DNA from: Vibrio rarus
Lineage (GTDB): Bacteria; Pseudomonadota; Gammaproteobacteria; Enterobacterales; Vibrionaceae
Reading direction: 5' to 3'
NCBI RefSeq assembly: GCF_024347075.1
Contig: NZ_AP024900.1
Span: forward strand, 62,001 to 126,000
Length of the DNA: 64,000 nt
Of this stretch, positions 36,841-48,716 are shown in pieces. The notes beneath the pieces were generated by a model. It did not search any database. It was not told where the DNA came from and was given only the letters and a program-made list of their open reading frames with translations. The translations under genes were made by a program, and so were the position numbers. Position 1 is the stretch's first letter; each line of letters begins with the position of its first letter.

Positions 36841-38250
36841 TTAAACAGAGTAGTAAAGTTCAAACTCAAGTGGGTGAGTTGTCATGTTGATCTTCTCTAC
36901 ATCTTGAGCTTTAAGAGCGATGTAAGAGTCGATGAAGTCACTAGAGAATACACCACCTGCTGTTAGGAACTCACGATCGCCATCAAGAGCGTCTAGAGCT
37001 TCTTGTAGAGAAGCGGCAACTGTTGGAATTTGCGCTGCTTCTTCTGCAGGAAGGTCGTATAGATCTTTGTCCATCGCTTCCCCTGGGTGAATCTTGTTCT
37101 TAATTCCGTCAAGGCCAGCCATTAGCATTGCAGAGTATGCAAGGTATGGGTTAGCTGCTGGATCACCAAAGCGAAGCTCGATGCGACGTGCTTTAGGGCT
37201 TGGAACTACAGGGATACGGATAGAAGCAGAACGGTTACGTGCAGAGTATGCAAGCATAACTGGAGCTTCAAAACCAGGAACTAGACGTTTGTATGAGTTA
37301 GTTGCTGGGTTAGCAAATGCGTTGATTGCACGTGCGTGTTTGATGATACCACCGATGTAGTAGATAGCTAGCTCAGAAAGGCCGCCATATTTATCACCAG
37401 CAAATAGGTTTACGCCATCTTTTGCTAGAGATTGGTGAACGTGCATACCAGAGCCGTTATCGCCAACAAGTGGTTTAGGCATGAAGGTTGCTGTTTTGCC
37501 GTAAGCGTGAGCTACGTTATGAACAACATATTTGTAGACTTGAGTTTCATCCGCTTTAGTTGTTAGCGTGTTAAAGCGAGTAGCAATCTCGTTTTGACCT
37601 GCTGTAGCAACTTCGTGGTGATGTGCTTCAACTACTAGACCCATTTCTTCCATGATTAAACACATAGCAGAACGGATATCTTGAGATGAATCAACAGGAG
37701 CTACTGGGAAGTAACCACCTTTAACGCCAGGACGGTGGCCTTTGTTACCTTCTTCGTAATCAGTACCAGTGTTCCAAGCTGCTTCGATATCATCGATTTT
37801 GTAGAAAGAACCTGACATGTCAGTGTTGAATTTAACATCGTCAAATAGGAAGAATTCTGGTTCTGGGCCGATTAATACTGTATCTGCAATACCAGTAGAA
37901 CGCATGTACTCTTCAGAACGTTTAGCAATAGAGCGAGGGTCACGATCGTAACCTTGTAGTGTCGCTGGCTCAAGAATATCACAACGAATGTTCAGAGTTG
38001 AATCTTCAGTGAACGGGTCAAGTACAGCACTTGCAGGATCTGGCATCATTACCATGTCAGATTCGTTAATGCCCTTCCAACCAGCAACAGATGAACCATC
38101 GAACATTTTACCTTCTTCGAAGAAGTCAGCGTCAACTTGGTGCGAAGGAATAGAGATATGTTGCTCTTTACCTTTAGTATCTGTGAAGCGTAAGTCTACA
38201 AACTTAACTTCGTTTTCTTGGATCAGCGATAATACATTTTCAACTGACAT
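36841..38250 (-). CDS. glnA: Glutamine synthetase type I
   Basis: Converts glutamate and ammonia to glutamine; dodecameric. Seen: [18 protein letters not shown], the [10 protein letters not shown] and [17 protein letters not shown] substrate-binding segments, the adenylylation loop containing [13 protein letters not shown] (Tyr near residue 398), and a C-terminus ([11 protein letters not shown]) typical of class I-beta enzymes. 469 residues as in E. coli. Transcribed from a sigma-54 promoter with upstream NtrC sites. Confidence 0.98.
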   Translation of the reverse strand: MSVENVLSLIQENEVKFVDLRFTDTKGKEQHISIPSHQVDADFFEEGKMFDGSSVAGWKGINESDMVMMPDPASAVLDPFTEDSTLNIRCDILEPATLQGYDRDPRSIAKRSEEYMRSTGIADTVLIGPEPEFFLFDDVKFNTDMSGSFYKIDDIEAAWNTGTDYEEGNKGHRPGVKGGYFPVAPVDSSQDIRSAMCLIMEEMGLVVEAHHHEVATAGQNEIATRFNTLTTKADETQVYKYVVHNVAHAYGKTATFMPKPLVGDNGSGMHVHQSLAKDGVNLFAGDKYGGLSELAIYYIGGIIKHARAINAFANPATNSYKRLVPGFEAPVMLAYSARNRSASIRIPVVPSPKARRIELRFGDPAANPYLAYSAMLMAGLDGIKNKIHPGEAMDKDLYDLPAEEAAQIPTVAASLQEALDALDGDREFLTAGGVFSSDFIDSYIALKAQDVEKINMTTHPLEFELYYSV

Positions 38251-38373
38251 CGTGGATAACCTCCAGTGTTGTTAAACGTGATTGCTCAATTTTGGTGAGC
38301 GTAAAGTCCTGAGACACAATTTACACTCTTTTCTAGTCATCGAACAATGAATATTTTCAATTGCTTTCTCTAA

Positions 38374-38390
38374 TGCGAAAGGTGTGCCAA
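38374..38390 (-). promoter_or_regulatory. Sigma-54 promoter of glnA
   Basis: On the minus strand TTGGCACACCTTTCGCA fits TGGCAC-N5-TTGC and is almost identical to E. coli glnAp2. It lies 124 bp upstream of the glnA start. Confidence 0.88.
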
Positions 38391-38453
38391 CTTTATTAAT
38401 TTGTTATAAAACAAAGCCTTACCTTTGATTGTTTGGCGGTGAGATACTTCTAA

Positions 38454-38491
38454 TGCACCATAATGATCCGCTATTGCACTGTTTTGGGTCA
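38454..38491. promoter_or_regulatory. Candidate NtrC enhancer sites for glnA
   Basis: TGCACCATAATGATCCG (38454) and TGCACTGTTTTGGGTCA (38475) are half- to near-consensus NtrC boxes 75-110 bp upstream of the sigma-54 promoter, the expected enhancer distance. The rest of the 598-bp glnA-typA gap (38500-38848) holds no recognised gene or hairpin. Confidence 0.6.
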
Positions 38492-38848
38492 ATAAATGGT
38501 GTGATTTTCATACATTGTTGCAGTTTATTGGGGTTATGCGGTTGTGCGTGTGGTTGCATGGAGGGGAAGTGAGTTAGCCATGCCCAATATTGGTGCGAGT
38601 TAAGTATGAAGAGAGTGGATGGGCAACGAGTTGTACTGTCATGGTGCTTGCTAGGTGTTTGTTGTTTTTTACTCTGAATGTGCCGATTAAAATGGGAAAT
38701 TATTCAATTTATCGAAAATATGGCCGTAATAAGTAAGGTATAGATCACATCTTGTTGGGATTTTGGCTAAAATCTGATACATTACGGCAAATTTTTTTAA
38801 TTCCTGTCATCGGCAAACCGCCGAGACGCTACTGAGTGAACTTTATTC

Positions 38849-40678
38849 ATGTCTACTCCACAGATTGAAAAGTTAAGAAATATCGCCATCATTGCGCACG
38901 TTGACCACGGTAAAACTACTTTGGTTGATAAGCTGCTACAGCAATCGGGTACGCTTGAGTCTCGTGGTGAAGCTGAAGAGCGCGTAATGGACTCGAATGA
39001 TATCGAGAAAGAACGTGGCATTACTATCTTGGCAAAAAACACTGCTATTAACTGGCACGACTACCGCATTAACATCGTAGATACTCCTGGACACGCCGAT
39101 TTCGGTGGTGAAGTAGAACGTATCATGTCTATGGTTGATTCGGTTTTGCTTATTGTTGATGCTGTTGACGGCCCTATGCCTCAAACTCGCTTCGTTACAC
39201 AAAAAGCATTTGCACACGGCCTTAAGCCAATTGTTGTTATCAACAAAATTGACCGTCCTGGCGCTCGTCCTGACTGGGTTATGGACCAAGTATTTGACTT
39301 GTTCGACAACCTAGGTGCAACGGATGACCAACTAGACTTTACTGTTGTTTATGCATCAGCACTTAACGGCTGGGCTTCAATGGAAGAAGGCGTAGTTGGC
39401 GAAGACATGGAACCATTGTTCCAAGCTGTTGTTGATACAGTAGAATGTCCAAACGTTGATTTAGACGGCCCACTGCAAATGCAAGTTTCTCAACTTGATT
39501 ACAGCTCTTACGTTGGTGTTATTGGTGTATGTCGCGTAACTCGCGGTAGTGTTAAGCCAAACCAACAAGTAACGATTGTTAATGCTGAAGGCAAAAAACG
39601 TAACGGTAAAGTCGGTACGGTTCTTGGTTATCTTGGTCTTGATCGTCACGAAGTTGAGCAAGCTAATGCGGGTGACATCATTGCAATTACAGGTCTTGGT
39701 GAACTGAAAATCTCAGACACTATTTGTGACCAAAACAATGTTGAAGCAATGAAAGCACTGTCTGTTGATGAACCAACAGTAACAATGACTTTCCAAGTAA
39801 ACACGTCGCCGTTCGCAGGTAAAGAAGGTAAGTTTGTTACTTCACGTAATATCCTTGAGCGTCTTGAGAAAGAATTGGTTCACAACGTTGCACTACGTGT
39901 TGAACAAACTGACGATCCAGACAAATTCCGCGTTTCAGGTCGTGGTGAGCTTCACTTATCTATCCTTATTGAAAACATGCGTCGTGAAGGCTTCGAGCTA
40001 GCAGTATCACGTCCAGAAGTTATTCTTAAAGAAGAAGACGGCCAGCTTCTAGAACCTTACGAAACAGTAACCATCGACGTGCTTGAAGAGCACCAAGGTG
40101 GCATCATGGAAAATATCGGCCTACGTAAAGGTGAGCTAACAGATATGTCTCCAGATGGTAAAGGTCGTGTTCGCATGGACTTTATGATGCCTTCTCGTGG
40201 TCTTATCGGTTTCCAAACTGAGTTCCTAACTCTTACCTCTGGTTCTGGTCTGATTTACCATACATTTGATCACTACGGTCCTCATAAAGGTGGTGTAATT
40301 GGTCAACGTAATAACGGCGTGCTTATTTCTAACGCAACGGGTAAAGCACTGACTTACGCACTGTTTAACTTGCAAGAGCGTGGCCGTTTGTTTGCTCAAC
40401 ATGCTGACGAAGTATATGAAGGCCAAATCATTGGTATTCATAACCGTTCAAATGACCTGACAGTAAACTGTCTTAAAGGTAAGCAGCTGACTAACGTGCG
40501 TGCATCTGGTACGGATGAAGCACAGGTTCTTTCACCACCAATCAAACACACTCTAGAGCAAGCTCTTGAGTTCATTGATGAAGATGAACTAGTTGAAGTA
40601 ACGCCAGAGAGCGTACGTATCCGTAAGAAACTTCTTACTGAAAACGAACGTAAGCGTGCTTCTCGCCCAGCAAAATAA
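38849..40678 (+). CDS. typA: Ribosome-associated translational GTPase TypA/BipA
   Basis: EF-G-like ribosome GTPase involved in stress and cold adaptation. GTPase motifs [30 protein letters not shown] and [12 protein letters not shown] at the N-terminus, followed by EF-G domain II and the BipA-specific C-terminal domain. 609 residues. Divergent from glnA. Confidence 0.97.
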   Translation: MSTPQIEKLRNIAIIAHVDHGKTTLVDKLLQQSGTLESRGEAEERVMDSNDIEKERGITILAKNTAINWHDYRINIVDTPGHADFGGEVERIMSMVDSVLLIVDAVDGPMPQTRFVTQKAFAHGLKPIVVINKIDRPGARPDWVMDQVFDLFDNLGATDDQLDFTVVYASALNGWASMEEGVVGEDMEPLFQAVVDTVECPNVDLDGPLQMQVSQLDYSSYVGVIGVCRVTRGSVKPNQQVTIVNAEGKKRNGKVGTVLGYLGLDRHEVEQANAGDIIAITGLGELKISDTICDQNNVEAMKALSVDEPTVTMTFQVNTSPFAGKEGKFVTSRNILERLEKELVHNVALRVEQTDDPDKFRVSGRGELHLSILIENMRREGFELAVSRPEVILKEEDGQLLEPYETVTIDVLEEHQGGIMENIGLRKGELTDMSPDGKGRVRMDFMMPSRGLIGFQTEFLTLTSGSGLIYHTFDHYGPHKGGVIGQRNNGVLISNATGKALTYALFNLQERGRLFAQHADEVYEGQIIGIHNRSNDLTVNCLKGKQLTNVRASGTDEAQVLSPPIKHTLEQALEFIDEDELVEVTPESVRIRKKLLTENERKRASRPAK

Positions 40679-40723
40679 GAGTGAATAAGCTTTAATAAAG
40701 ACTATTAAGCTAGCTAACTTATT

Positions 40724-40772
40724 AAGCCCTACAGATGTCGTCCTTGGACTGACTTCTGTGGGGCTTTCTTTT
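40724..40772 (+). terminator. Rho-independent terminator of typA
   Basis: AAGCCCTACAGATGTC pairs with GACTTCTGTGGGGCTT around 11 nt, with a TCTTTT tail. Confidence 0.78.
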
Positions 40773-40801
40773 ACTGTCGAATGAGTTTTGCTAGACTGAT
40801 T

Positions 40802-40940
40802 CATACCAATTAGTAAGAATGATCTAGGGAGTAGGGCAAGACTTTTGAGCTGTAGTGATTCTACAATCAAAAATTTCAGCCGAGTTTTCGAGGGTTTTAA
40901 CCTGCTAGGATTATTCATTATTTACTACGATTGGAATTAA
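40802..40940. repeat. Dispersed intergenic repeat, copy C
   Basis: About 139 bp. The left end CATACCAATTAGTAA and the complement of the right end (TAATTCCAATCGTAGTAA) are imperfect inverted repeats. The centre has GATTCTACAATCAAAAATT as in copies B and D. No ORF inside. Confidence 0.7.
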
Positions 40941-41041
40941 CCCTGTAGGGCATTGATTTTACGACCAACACTTTTACCACTGGGTTCTTCCTGATTATGA
41001 TAGGCAAACACTCAGTTCGGTATTACAGCAGGATGCAGTAA

Positions 41042-41956
41042 ATGCTAAATCTTCCAAGCTGGGTGCATGTACTATTGCACTACTCTAGCTACCTTTATCA
41101 AAGAGCGAAACATGATCGGTTGCCAGTGAATGCTGGCTATATGGCTTATATCACTTTGCTCTCTTTAGTGCCGTTGACGACAGTCACGCTAACCGCACTA
41201 TCTAAAGTGCCTATTTTTGATGGTGTAGGGGATACTATTCAGCAATTTGTGTTTAGTAACTTTGTGCCAGCAGCGGGCGAAGCCATTCAGCACACACTGA
41301 ATGAATTTATTGCCAATACAGGGAAGATGACCTCAATAGGACTAATTTTCCTATTCTTTGCTGCTCTGTTACTGATTTCTGCGATCGATAAAAACTTGAA
41401 TTATATCTGGCGCGCACGCAAGAAACGGCGCACAGTGTATTCTTTTTCGATGTACTGGATGGTGTTGACCTTAGGGCCACTGCTGATGGGGATGAGCTTA
41501 GTTTTTTCTTCTTATATCAGTTCACTGAAAGTATGGAATGAGGATACATTGCATTTGATGTATTCCTTGCTACCCATTACCTTTTCTTTCTTGGCGTTCT
41601 TTGGGTTGTATCTATTAGTACCCAATATAAAGGTTCGTTTTAATCATGCCTTAGCAGGAGCATTAGTTGCCGGCTGTTTATTTGAAATAAGTAAAAAGCT
41701 GTTTGCATACTATGTCTCTCAGTTTCCATCTTATCAGCTGATCTATGGCGCTCTGGCCGCCGTACCTTTGTTGTTTATGTGGATTTATCTGTGCTGGATG
41801 ATAGTGCTGATTGGTGCTGAGATCACCGCAAGCCTTGGTGAAGATGAGGTGTGGCGGGTAAATGAACCATTTAGTATTGAGTGGTTTTTACATTATCAAA
41901 CATTATTAATGAGAAAAAGGATTCGCAGTGATAGCTCTGATACAGAGAGTAAGTGA
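41042..41956 (+). CDS. yihY: YihY/virulence factor BrkB family inner-membrane protein
   Basis: Polytopic inner-membrane protein of 304 residues with six predicted helices and the family segments [36 protein letters not shown] and [21 protein letters not shown]. Historically called Rbn, but RNase BN activity belongs to another protein. AGGA lies before the ATG. It overlaps dtd by 29 bp. Confidence 0.92.
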   Translation: MLNLPSWVHVLLHYSSYLYQRAKHDRLPVNAGYMAYITLLSLVPLTTVTLTALSKVPIFDGVGDTIQQFVFSNFVPAAGEAIQHTLNEFIANTGKMTSIGLIFLFFAALLLISAIDKNLNYIWRARKKRRTVYSFSMYWMVLTLGPLLMGMSLVFSSYISSLKVWNEDTLHLMYSLLPITFSFLAFFGLYLLVPNIKVRFNHALAGALVAGCLFEISKKLFAYYVSQFPSYQLIYGALAAVPLLFMWIYLCWMIVLIGAEITASLGEDEVWRVNEPFSIEWFLHYQTLLMRKRIRSDSSDTESK

Positions 41957-42362
41957 GGCTACTGTTAAAGTAGATGGTGCCGTTGTCGGTGAAATTGGCA
42001 AAGGATTACTGGTATTGCTTGGGGTTGAAAAAGAAGATGATGAAGCCAAAGCAAAACGATTAATGGAGCGAGTCACCACTTATCGAGTCTTTAGTGATGA
42101 GCAAGATAAAATGAACTTAAATGTAAAGCAGGTTGAGGGTAGCGTGCTGGTTGTTTCTCAGTTTACGCTCCCAGCGGATACTAAAAAAGGGACCCGAGCG
42201 GGTTTTTCTCGTGGTGCCGCGCCGCAAGATGCCGAGCGGCTTTATGATTACTTCTCCGACAAGTGTGCAGAGGTGCTACCGACCGAACGAGGCCGGTTTG
42301 CTGCTGATATGAAAGTGTCTTTGGTTAATGATGGACCGGTCACTTTTTGGTTGCAAGTATAA
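41928..42362 (+). CDS. dtd: D-aminoacyl-tRNA deacylase
   Basis: Hydrolyses D-aminoacyl-tRNAs. It carries the catalytic [18 protein letters not shown] segment and the GPVTFW ending. 144 residues. GTG start at 41928 with AAAAAGGA 7 nt upstream, overlapping the yihY 3' end. Confidence 0.96.
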   Translation: MIALIQRVSEATVKVDGAVVGEIGKGLLVLLGVEKEDDEAKAKRLMERVTTYRVFSDEQDKMNLNVKQVEGSVLVVSQFTLPADTKKGTRAGFSRGAAPQDAERLYDYFSDKCAEVLPTERGRFAADMKVSLVNDGPVTFWLQV

Positions 42363-42404
42363 GCAACTACCATAACTAATTGATTCAAATGGATCTTAAA
42401 TCAT

Positions 42405-43328
42405 ATGTTTAAGCTAATTACGCCAAGTACGGACAACCAGTTACAAAAATATTATCACTTTCGCTGGCAAATGCTGCGTGAGCCATGGCAACGACCGTTG
42501 GGTTCAGAGAGAGATGAGTACGATGAGTTGAGCCACCACCGAATGATCGTTGATGGTCGAGGCCGACCTGTGGCCATTGGCCGCTTGTATGTCACCGCTG
42601 ACGACGATGGGCAAATTCGTTACATGGCTGTAAAAAAGAACCGACAAGGTAAAGGTGTGGGCTCTTTGATTATGATGGCTCTTGAGTCACTTGCTCGTGA
42701 AGAGGGGGTGAAGCGACTGGTGTGTAATGCTCGTGAAGAGGCCATTGATTTTTATCGCAATAACGGCTTTGAGAGTCAAGGTGCCCTGAGTGATGAACGC
42801 GGACCTGTTCGTCATCAACAAATGGTAAAAACCATCGACCCTATGGCTAATGTATTGCGTCGCCCTGATTGGTGCAACGAGTTACAAAAACGCTGGGAAG
42901 AGCAAATCCCTATCAGTGACAAAATGGGGATCAAAATTAATCAGTATACGGGCTACAAGTTTGAATGTGTTGCTCAGCTGAACTCTAATCTGAATCCCCA
43001 CAATACCATGTTTGCCGGTTCGGCATTTACCTTAGCAACCTTAACAGGGTGGGGTATGGCTTGGTTGCTGATGAAAGAGAGAAACCTACACGCGGATATT
43101 GTGTTAGCCGACAGTAATATTCGTTACCGCCATCCAGTAAAAGAAAGCCCGAAAGCGAGCACTTCACTGGATGGGATAAGTGGCGATCTTGACCGACTCG
43201 AAGGGGGACGTCGTGCCCGTATCATTATCAATGTGTTGATCTACAGTGGTACTCTGGAGGCCGTTGAATTTACCGGCACTTACGTTTTACTGCCGAGTAC
43301 TCGTGATAATCAAACGCTGAGAGTCTAA
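42405..43328 (+). CDS. fabY: GNAT acetyltransferase/hotdog thioesterase fusion (FabY/YiiD)
   Basis: Two domains: an N-terminal GNAT fold (about 1-145, with MAVKKNRQGKGVGSLIMMALE and FYRNNGFES) and a C-terminal YiiD_C hotdog domain (about 155-307, HNTMFAGSAFTLATLTGWGM). Proteins of this architecture can initiate fatty acid synthesis as acetoacetyl-ACP synthase in related bacteria; whether this one does is not shown. Follows dtd as in E. coli. Confidence 0.88.
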   Translation: MFKLITPSTDNQLQKYYHFRWQMLREPWQRPLGSERDEYDELSHHRMIVDGRGRPVAIGRLYVTADDDGQIRYMAVKKNRQGKGVGSLIMMALESLAREEGVKRLVCNAREEAIDFYRNNGFESQGALSDERGPVRHQQMVKTIDPMANVLRRPDWCNELQKRWEEQIPISDKMGIKINQYTGYKFECVAQLNSNLNPHNTMFAGSAFTLATLTGWGMAWLLMKERNLHADIVLADSNIRYRHPVKESPKASTSLDGISGDLDRLEGGRRARIIINVLIYSGTLEAVEFTGTYVLLPSTRDNQTLRV

Positions 43329-45238
43329 TTATTCTCTGTGATCTCTGCTTTTTTCTCACGCTTGGTAGAGGGGCAAGTCATGGCAATTTGACTGCGCCCT
43401 TTCGGTAGTATCGACGAAAATGACACGCAGTCAGAGGCTAAATTAAATTGAATATGGCCTTTATCCGGATCAGCCAGATCCATTTCCCCTTGCACTTCAC
43501 CGCTTACTGTATTGCTGACAAATTGTGTATCAGAAACGCTAATGATCCCTCTTGTTGCCTTTATCGCCATTTCAGGAATAATCACCTTGTGCTGAGAAGG
43601 CTCAGAAAACGGTAGGGATAGCAGTACATCATGAGGGGCCAACTTAACTTGTCCATCAATGGTGTGTTTTAACATCAGCTCGTCCCCGCCTAGGCCATTA
43701 AGTTGCGCACTGATATCAATTAATCCCTGCCAGTTCACTGCAATATCTAGTGGTTGGGTGAGCGTATTGAGTGGGATCCCATACGCTTGCAGAGACATTT
43801 TCCATGGATAACTGATAAGTGCCAGATTGACCTGTGAATTTGCTTTGATTAATCCCTTGTCGATAGGCAGGAATAATTGCTTGATGCGCCATAGCCCATC
43901 CACCGTTTGCGTTTCTAAATAGGGTTTAATAGAGGTGATACCTAAGGCTGTGAAACTGTTGGCACTGGCGGCCAGTGAGCCATGCCATAGAGCCCATTGA
44001 TGATGCTGTTTGAGAATTAGATCTTGCCCGTCGACATTAAGGTTTGATAACTGCCAGTGGTGGTCATTTGAAAGATCAATAATTTGGCTGCGCTCAATGT
44101 TTACTTTATCAATGGATAGCTGTTCAAGGGCCCTTAGCTGTTTCTGGATTAAAGCGCTGAACTGTGGCTCCTTAATGCTCCACTCAAGGTTTTTTATGCT
44201 CAGTTCATTTAAAGAGACTTGGTGCGGAGATATTGTGCCACTGGTATGGAACTGTCCTTGTTCAAATAGGAAGCGTAACTGATTAAGTTGAATTTTTTGT
44301 GGTTGAAGTTGTGCCGTGACTTGAGGCTCTAAGATAATGCGATCGTGCCAAACAAGGCTTTCGGCAGAAAAGTTCACATCCGCTTGTTGCATCCAAGGTG
44401 TTGCTTTTAGATCCCAGTTATTTAACTGCAGATGCATTTGCTGCACGGTAAAGTCATTTTGTTGCCAACTGAATCGCTCTATATCCATATGTTGGATACG
44501 GTCGATGTTAGTGAGTAACTCAGACCAAGGGGCAGGCTCTGATTGTTGAAAAAGAGATTGAGATAAATCTAAGTTTCGAATCAGAAGATCATTAATGGTC
44601 CAATGCTGTCCTTTTTGTTCTGCGATCAGCTGAACGTCTCCATTGCGCCAATTAAAACTCAATAAATTCAGCTGTGTATTGTTTTTACTGTAGTTGAGGC
44701 GAGCCTTAAATTGATTAAAGGCTTCTCCGTTCCAATACACTTGTTCGCTATCTATCTCTGCGTATCCTTCAGTATAGGAGGCCATCGGGGTGTAATTGAT
44801 ATGTATATCTCGGGCAATAACATCATGGTTGGCAAAATCTAAACCTCGAACTTCGATGTGTTGTGGCTGCCAGCGTTGCATTAGCCCATTAAGTCGCTGT
44901 TGTTGTGGGAGGCCATTAGGCAGATTAACCCCTGAGATTAAAACATGTGTAATAGAGAGAGGCTTTGTCCAATCCCAGTGTGCTTGGAAGGTGAATTGAG
45001 CCTTATCTATAGCAATCGCCGTATCGTTGGCTTGGATGAGGGTTACTTGCGATAAAGTTAGCTTATCTGGATATTGATAGTTCGATTGCTCAATATGGAT
45101 CTCTTGGGTTGTCATGCGGGATAAGATTTGCTGAGTGAGCCAAGTAGAGTGAGATGTTTGTAAGAACAGAAATAGTGCTATACCGCTGATCAGCAATAGT
45201 AGTAACAGTCCAGCACTGATTTTGAGTATCGCCTTCAT
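43325..45238 (-). CDS. AsmA-family inner-membrane-anchored protein
   Basis: 637 residues with one N-terminal anchor (ISAGLLLLLLISGIALFLFL) and a long periplasmic beta-rich region typical of AsmA-like lipid-transfer proteins. Its 3' end overlaps fabY's stop region by 4 bp (convergent). Which AsmA paralogue it is cannot be told. Confidence 0.8.
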   Translation of the reverse strand: MKAILKISAGLLLLLLISGIALFLFLQTSHSTWLTQQILSRMTTQEIHIEQSNYQYPDKLTLSQVTLIQANDTAIAIDKAQFTFQAHWDWTKPLSITHVLISGVNLPNGLPQQQRLNGLMQRWQPQHIEVRGLDFANHDVIARDIHINYTPMASYTEGYAEIDSEQVYWNGEAFNQFKARLNYSKNNTQLNLLSFNWRNGDVQLIAEQKGQHWTINDLLIRNLDLSQSLFQQSEPAPWSELLTNIDRIQHMDIERFSWQQNDFTVQQMHLQLNNWDLKATPWMQQADVNFSAESLVWHDRIILEPQVTAQLQPQKIQLNQLRFLFEQGQFHTSGTISPHQVSLNELSIKNLEWSIKEPQFSALIQKQLRALEQLSIDKVNIERSQIIDLSNDHHWQLSNLNVDGQDLILKQHHQWALWHGSLAASANSFTALGITSIKPYLETQTVDGLWRIKQLFLPIDKGLIKANSQVNLALISYPWKMSLQAYGIPLNTLTQPLDIAVNWQGLIDISAQLNGLGGDELMLKHTIDGQVKLAPHDVLLSLPFSEPSQHKVIIPEMAIKATRGIISVSDTQFVSNTVSGEVQGEMDLADPDKGHIQFNLASDCVSFSSILPKGRSQIAMTCPSTKREKKAEITENN

Positions 45239-45296
45239 CTTATTACCAAGGTTTTTTGTATATGGATAAAGATGACTTATATCCTATTGTTTATCA

Positions 45297-45325
45297 ACAA
45301 AAAAGCCCCTGATGCAGGGGCTTTG
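45297..45325 (-). terminator. Rho-independent terminator of pckA
   Basis: On the minus strand AGCCCCTG-cat-CAGGGGCT followed by T6; lies between the pckA stop and the AsmA-like gene. Confidence 0.88.
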
Positions 45326-45341
45326 TCGCTGTCGAGGGTGA

Positions 45342-46970
45342 TTAATCTAGCTGTGGGCCCGCTTTAACGAGCGCTTTGCCATCATCATTATCGGTATATT
45401 TTTCGAAGTTGTTAATGAAACGCTCCGCTAAATCTAACGCTTTGCTTTCCCATTGCAAAGGGTCGATATATGTATCACGCGGATCAAGAATTTCAGGGTT
45501 AACATCAGGCAGTGTCGTGGGGACTTCTAGGTTAAACACAGGGATGTTTTTGGTTTGTGCATTTTCAATGGAACCATCTAATATCGCGTCAATAATTGCC
45601 CGTGTATCTTGAATAGATATGCGCTTGCCTGAGCCATTCCAGCCGGTATTCACTAGATATGCTTCAGCGCCAGCATCTTGCATACGTTTTACTAAAACTT
45701 CTGCATATTTTGTTGGGTGCAAAGTTAAGAATGCCGCCCCAAAACAAGCCGAGAAGGTTGGTGTTGGTTCCGTGATCCCACGCTCTGTACCGGCTAATTT
45801 TGCGGTAAATCCAGAAAGGAAGTGGTACTTAGTTTGTTCTGGTGTGAGTTTAGAGACTGGCGGCAGTACGCCAAAGGCATCCGCAGAAAGGAAGATCACC
45901 TTATTCGCATGGCCCCCTTTAGACACCGGTTTAACGATATTTTCGATATGATGGATAGGGTAAGAAACACGCGTGTTTTCAGTTTTTGAACCATCATCAA
46001 AGTTGATGGAGCCATCATTTCGTACGGTAACGTTCTCCAGCAGTGCGTCGCGACGGATGGCATTATAAATATCCGGCTCTGCTTCTTTAGAGAGTTTAAT
46101 GGTTTTCGCATAACAGCCACCTTCAAAGTTGAAGACGCCATCATCATCCCAGCCATGTTCATCATCACCAATAAGTGCGCGCTTTGGATCGGTCGATAAT
46201 GTGGTTTTACCTGTTCCAGATAGACCAAAGAATACCGCTACATCACCTTCTTCGCCCATATTGGCAGAGCAGTGCATAGAAGCGATGCCTTGTAATGGAA
46301 GAAAGAAGTTCATCATAGCGAACATGCCTTTCTTCATTTCACCGCCGTACCAAGTGCCGCCAATTAACTGCATTTTTTCAGTTAAATTAAATACGGTGAA
46401 GTTTTCAGAGTTTAAGCCGTGCTCTTGCCATTTGTCGTTAGTGCATTTAGCCCCATTCATTACGACAAAATCAGGATTAAAGGTCGCTAACTCCTCTTCT
46501 GATGGGCGTAAGAACATGTTTTTCACAAAGTGTGCCTGCCAGGCGACTTCGGTGATGATGCGCACAGCCAAGCGAGTGTCCGGGTTAGTACCACAATAGC
46601 CATCAATAACAAACAAACGCTTGTTTGACAGTTGGTTGGTGACCAGCTGTTTTAAATCGTTCCATACCGCCTGATTAATAGGCTTGTTATCGTTCTTTAC
46701 TATGTCTGTTGTCCACCACATGTTAGCTCGGGTAGTCTCATCTTCGACAATAAACTTATCTTTAGGTGAGCGACCAGTGAAGATACCGGTGTCTACTGCT
46801 ACAGCGCCCAGCTCAGTAACGATGCCTTTTTCGTAGCCTTGCAGTTCTTTACTCGTCTCTTCCGTGAAAAGCATCTCGTAACTAGGGTTACGAACGATTT
46901 CGGTCGAGTCGTTGATACCATATTGGGTAAGATCGATATTTGCAGCCTTAGTATGTTCCATAACAGTCAT
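45342..46970 (-). CDS. pckA: Phosphoenolpyruvate carboxykinase (ATP)
   Basis: Converts oxaloacetate to phosphoenolpyruvate with ATP, the first step of gluconeogenesis. Motifs: the P-loop [33 protein letters not shown], and the C-terminal [13 protein letters not shown]. 542 residues, normal length. Likely CRP- and growth-phase-regulated in vibrios, but I saw no convincing CRP site in the 260 bp upstream. Confidence 0.97.
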   Translation of the reverse strand: MTVMEHTKAANIDLTQYGINDSTEIVRNPSYEMLFTEETSKELQGYEKGIVTELGAVAVDTGIFTGRSPKDKFIVEDETTRANMWWTTDIVKNDNKPINQAVWNDLKQLVTNQLSNKRLFVIDGYCGTNPDTRLAVRIITEVAWQAHFVKNMFLRPSEEELATFNPDFVVMNGAKCTNDKWQEHGLNSENFTVFNLTEKMQLIGGTWYGGEMKKGMFAMMNFFLPLQGIASMHCSANMGEEGDVAVFFGLSGTGKTTLSTDPKRALIGDDEHGWDDDGVFNFEGGCYAKTIKLSKEAEPDIYNAIRRDALLENVTVRNDGSINFDDGSKTENTRVSYPIHHIENIVKPVSKGGHANKVIFLSADAFGVLPPVSKLTPEQTKYHFLSGFTAKLAGTERGITEPTPTFSACFGAAFLTLHPTKYAEVLVKRMQDAGAEAYLVNTGWNGSGKRISIQDTRAIIDAILDGSIENAQTKNIPVFNLEVPTTLPDVNPEILDPRDTYIDPLQWESKALDLAERFINNFEKYTDNDDGKALVKAGPQLD

Positions 46971-47232
46971 AGGTGCTCCTTGTGGGGACTTTTAGTATGA
47001 GTTTGGTTGAAGTTACAAAATGTATTATTTTTTTGATTTAGATTAAGTAATCTTCATAATATGGACTATATATGGCTTTTTTGATCGTTTTATCAACAAA
47101 GATCACGTTTTCACTAGTTCAAAAATCAGACAGATTTACGTGCTGTGATGCACTTTTTTGTTGTTTTTATCGGCGAAAAATGCGAACTAGTACGGATTTT
47201 GTGCGGGTTTTTTGATATGAAAGGTGACGGAT

Positions 47233-47262
47233 ATAAAAAACCGGCCTAAATAGGCCGGTCTT
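47233..47262 (-). terminator. Rho-independent terminator downstream of hslO
   Basis: ACCGGCCTA-ttt-AGGCCGGT followed by T6 on the minus strand. It lies about 185 bp past the hslO stop, beyond repeat copy D. The rest of the pckA-hslO gap (46971-47232) holds no recognised gene. Confidence 0.8.
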
Positions 47263-47284
47263 GTTAAATTACAAAACTGTGAGC

Positions 47285-47410
47285 TTATACCAGTCACAGT
47301 AAGCTAATAAGCATAAATATCCGTAAAAACACTTGGTAACAAGGTGAAAGTTTTTGATATACGTTGAATCTACAATCAAAAATTTCAATGGTGTTACTAA
47401 AGAATAAATA
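47285..47410. repeat. Dispersed intergenic repeat, copy D
   Basis: About 125 bp. It begins TTATACCAGTCACAGTAAG and contains GAATCTACAATCAAAAATTTC, the core shared with copies A-C. The right end is the least defined. It lies immediately 3' of hslO. Confidence 0.6.
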
Positions 47411-47445
47411 ACCACCGTTATGAGCGGTTATTTACTGTATTAGGA

Positions 47446-48315
47446 TTAATGTAAAGTGGGTTTGTTAGCTTGAGAAAATAACTCTTCAACTTGAGCCGAA
47501 TCAAAGTCATAGCTTGTTCCGCAGTAATCGCAATGCAGGGCGATGCTTCCTTCTGTAGCAAGAATGTCATTCACTTCTGCGCGATCCACAGTCAAAATAG
47601 CGGCACCACTACGTTCTCGTGAGCAACCACAGAAGAACTCAACGGCTTGAGGTTCAAATAATTTAACGGTTTCTTGGTTGTAAAGTCGGTAAAGCAGTTC
47701 GTTAGCGGGTAGGCCGAACAACTCTTCGTTTTTCACTGTGTCTGTTAATTGTTCCAAGTGCTCAAAATCATCGGCAGAGCCAGTACCATCAGGCACTACT
47801 TGTAAAAGCATGCCGGCTGCGTGTGCTTTGCCGTCAAATTCTCCTACGCGGAACCATAAACGAGTTTTAAGTTGCTCTGAACGTTCAAAGTAGGCTTCGA
47901 GTACTGCGGATAATGTATCCCCTTCAAGTGCGACAACACCTTGATAGCGTTCACCCTTATCTGGAGAGATAGTAATAACTAAGTGGCCTTTGCCTAGCAT
48001 GTCATGCAGTGATGCTGTATCAGCAATCTCACCATCAAAACGTGCCACACCGCGGACTTTTTGATTGTTATCACCGTTAATGACCGCTAATGACAATGGA
48101 CCATCACCTTGCAACTGCAGTGTAATGGACCCTTCAAACTTTAATGTTGCGGTGAGTAATGAAGTGGCAACGAGTAGTTCACCAAGCAAGTTTTGAACCG
48201 CAACTGGGTATTGCTTGCTATCTAGGATGGCTTGATATGCTTTATCTAGTTGAACTAGCTCACCGCGAACAGATAAGTCTTCAAATAAATAGCGATTTAA
48301 TACATTGTTTTCCAT
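47446..48315 (-). CDS. hslO: Redox-regulated chaperone Hsp33
   Basis: Holdase chaperone activated by oxidation and heat. The four zinc-binding cysteines occur as FCGCSRER (CXC) and CDYCGT (CX2C) at the C-terminus. 289 residues. Second in a leftward pair with hslR, 14 bp apart. A strong GGAG precedes the ATG. Confidence 0.96.
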   Translation of the reverse strand: MENNVLNRYLFEDLSVRGELVQLDKAYQAILDSKQYPVAVQNLLGELLVATSLLTATLKFEGSITLQLQGDGPLSLAVINGDNNQKVRGVARFDGEIADTASLHDMLGKGHLVITISPDKGERYQGVVALEGDTLSAVLEAYFERSEQLKTRLWFRVGEFDGKAHAAGMLLQVVPDGTGSADDFEHLEQLTDTVKNEELFGLPANELLYRLYNQETVKLFEPQAVEFFCGCSRERSGAAILTVDRAEVNDILATEGSIALHCDYCGTSYDFDSAQVEELFSQANKPTLH

Positions 48316-48329
48316 TTGGAAACTCCAGC

Positions 48330-48716
48330 TTATTGGTTCTTAAATTTAATCAGTGTGCGTCGTTGTTTTTTATCTGGACGACGTTCAGGGCTTGGGTTGT
48401 GTGCGTTCATCTTACGTTCTAACGCTGTACGCTCACGTTTGGCTATACTCTCATCAGTTTCTTTGTAGAGTAGTTGCGCTTCAGGTGCTCCGCGTCTTTG
48501 GTCAGATATTTTTTCAATCATAACCGTTTTTTCAACTTGTCCCTGTCGCAGTATAATTGTAGCCCCTAGTTCTACCATTTTACTTGGCTTGCTACGGTGT
48601 CCTTCATAGTGGACTTTACCACCATCGATCATATTTCGAGCGATTGAACGGGTCTTATAAAAGCGGGCGGCCCATAACCATTTGTCGAGTCTGACAGCTT
48701 GGGTATTGGAACTCAT
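48330..48716 (-). CDS. hslR: Ribosome-associated heat shock protein Hsp15
   Basis: S4-domain RNA-binding protein that rescues 50S subunits carrying nascent chains. Seen: [23 protein letters not shown] and [17 protein letters not shown] in the S4 domain, and a basic tail ([20 protein letters not shown]). 128 residues. Divergent from gspC. Confidence 0.94.
   Translation of the reverse strand: MSSNTQAVRLDKWLWAARFYKTRSIARNMIDGGKVHYEGHRSKPSKMVELGATIILRQGQVEKTVMIEKISDQRRGAPEAQLLYKETDESIAKRERTALERKMNAHNPSPERRPDKKQRRTLIKFKNQ

Noticed and set aside
46971..47232. CRP site upstream of pckA.
   Set aside because: Best candidates match only one half-site of TGTGA-N6-TCACA.
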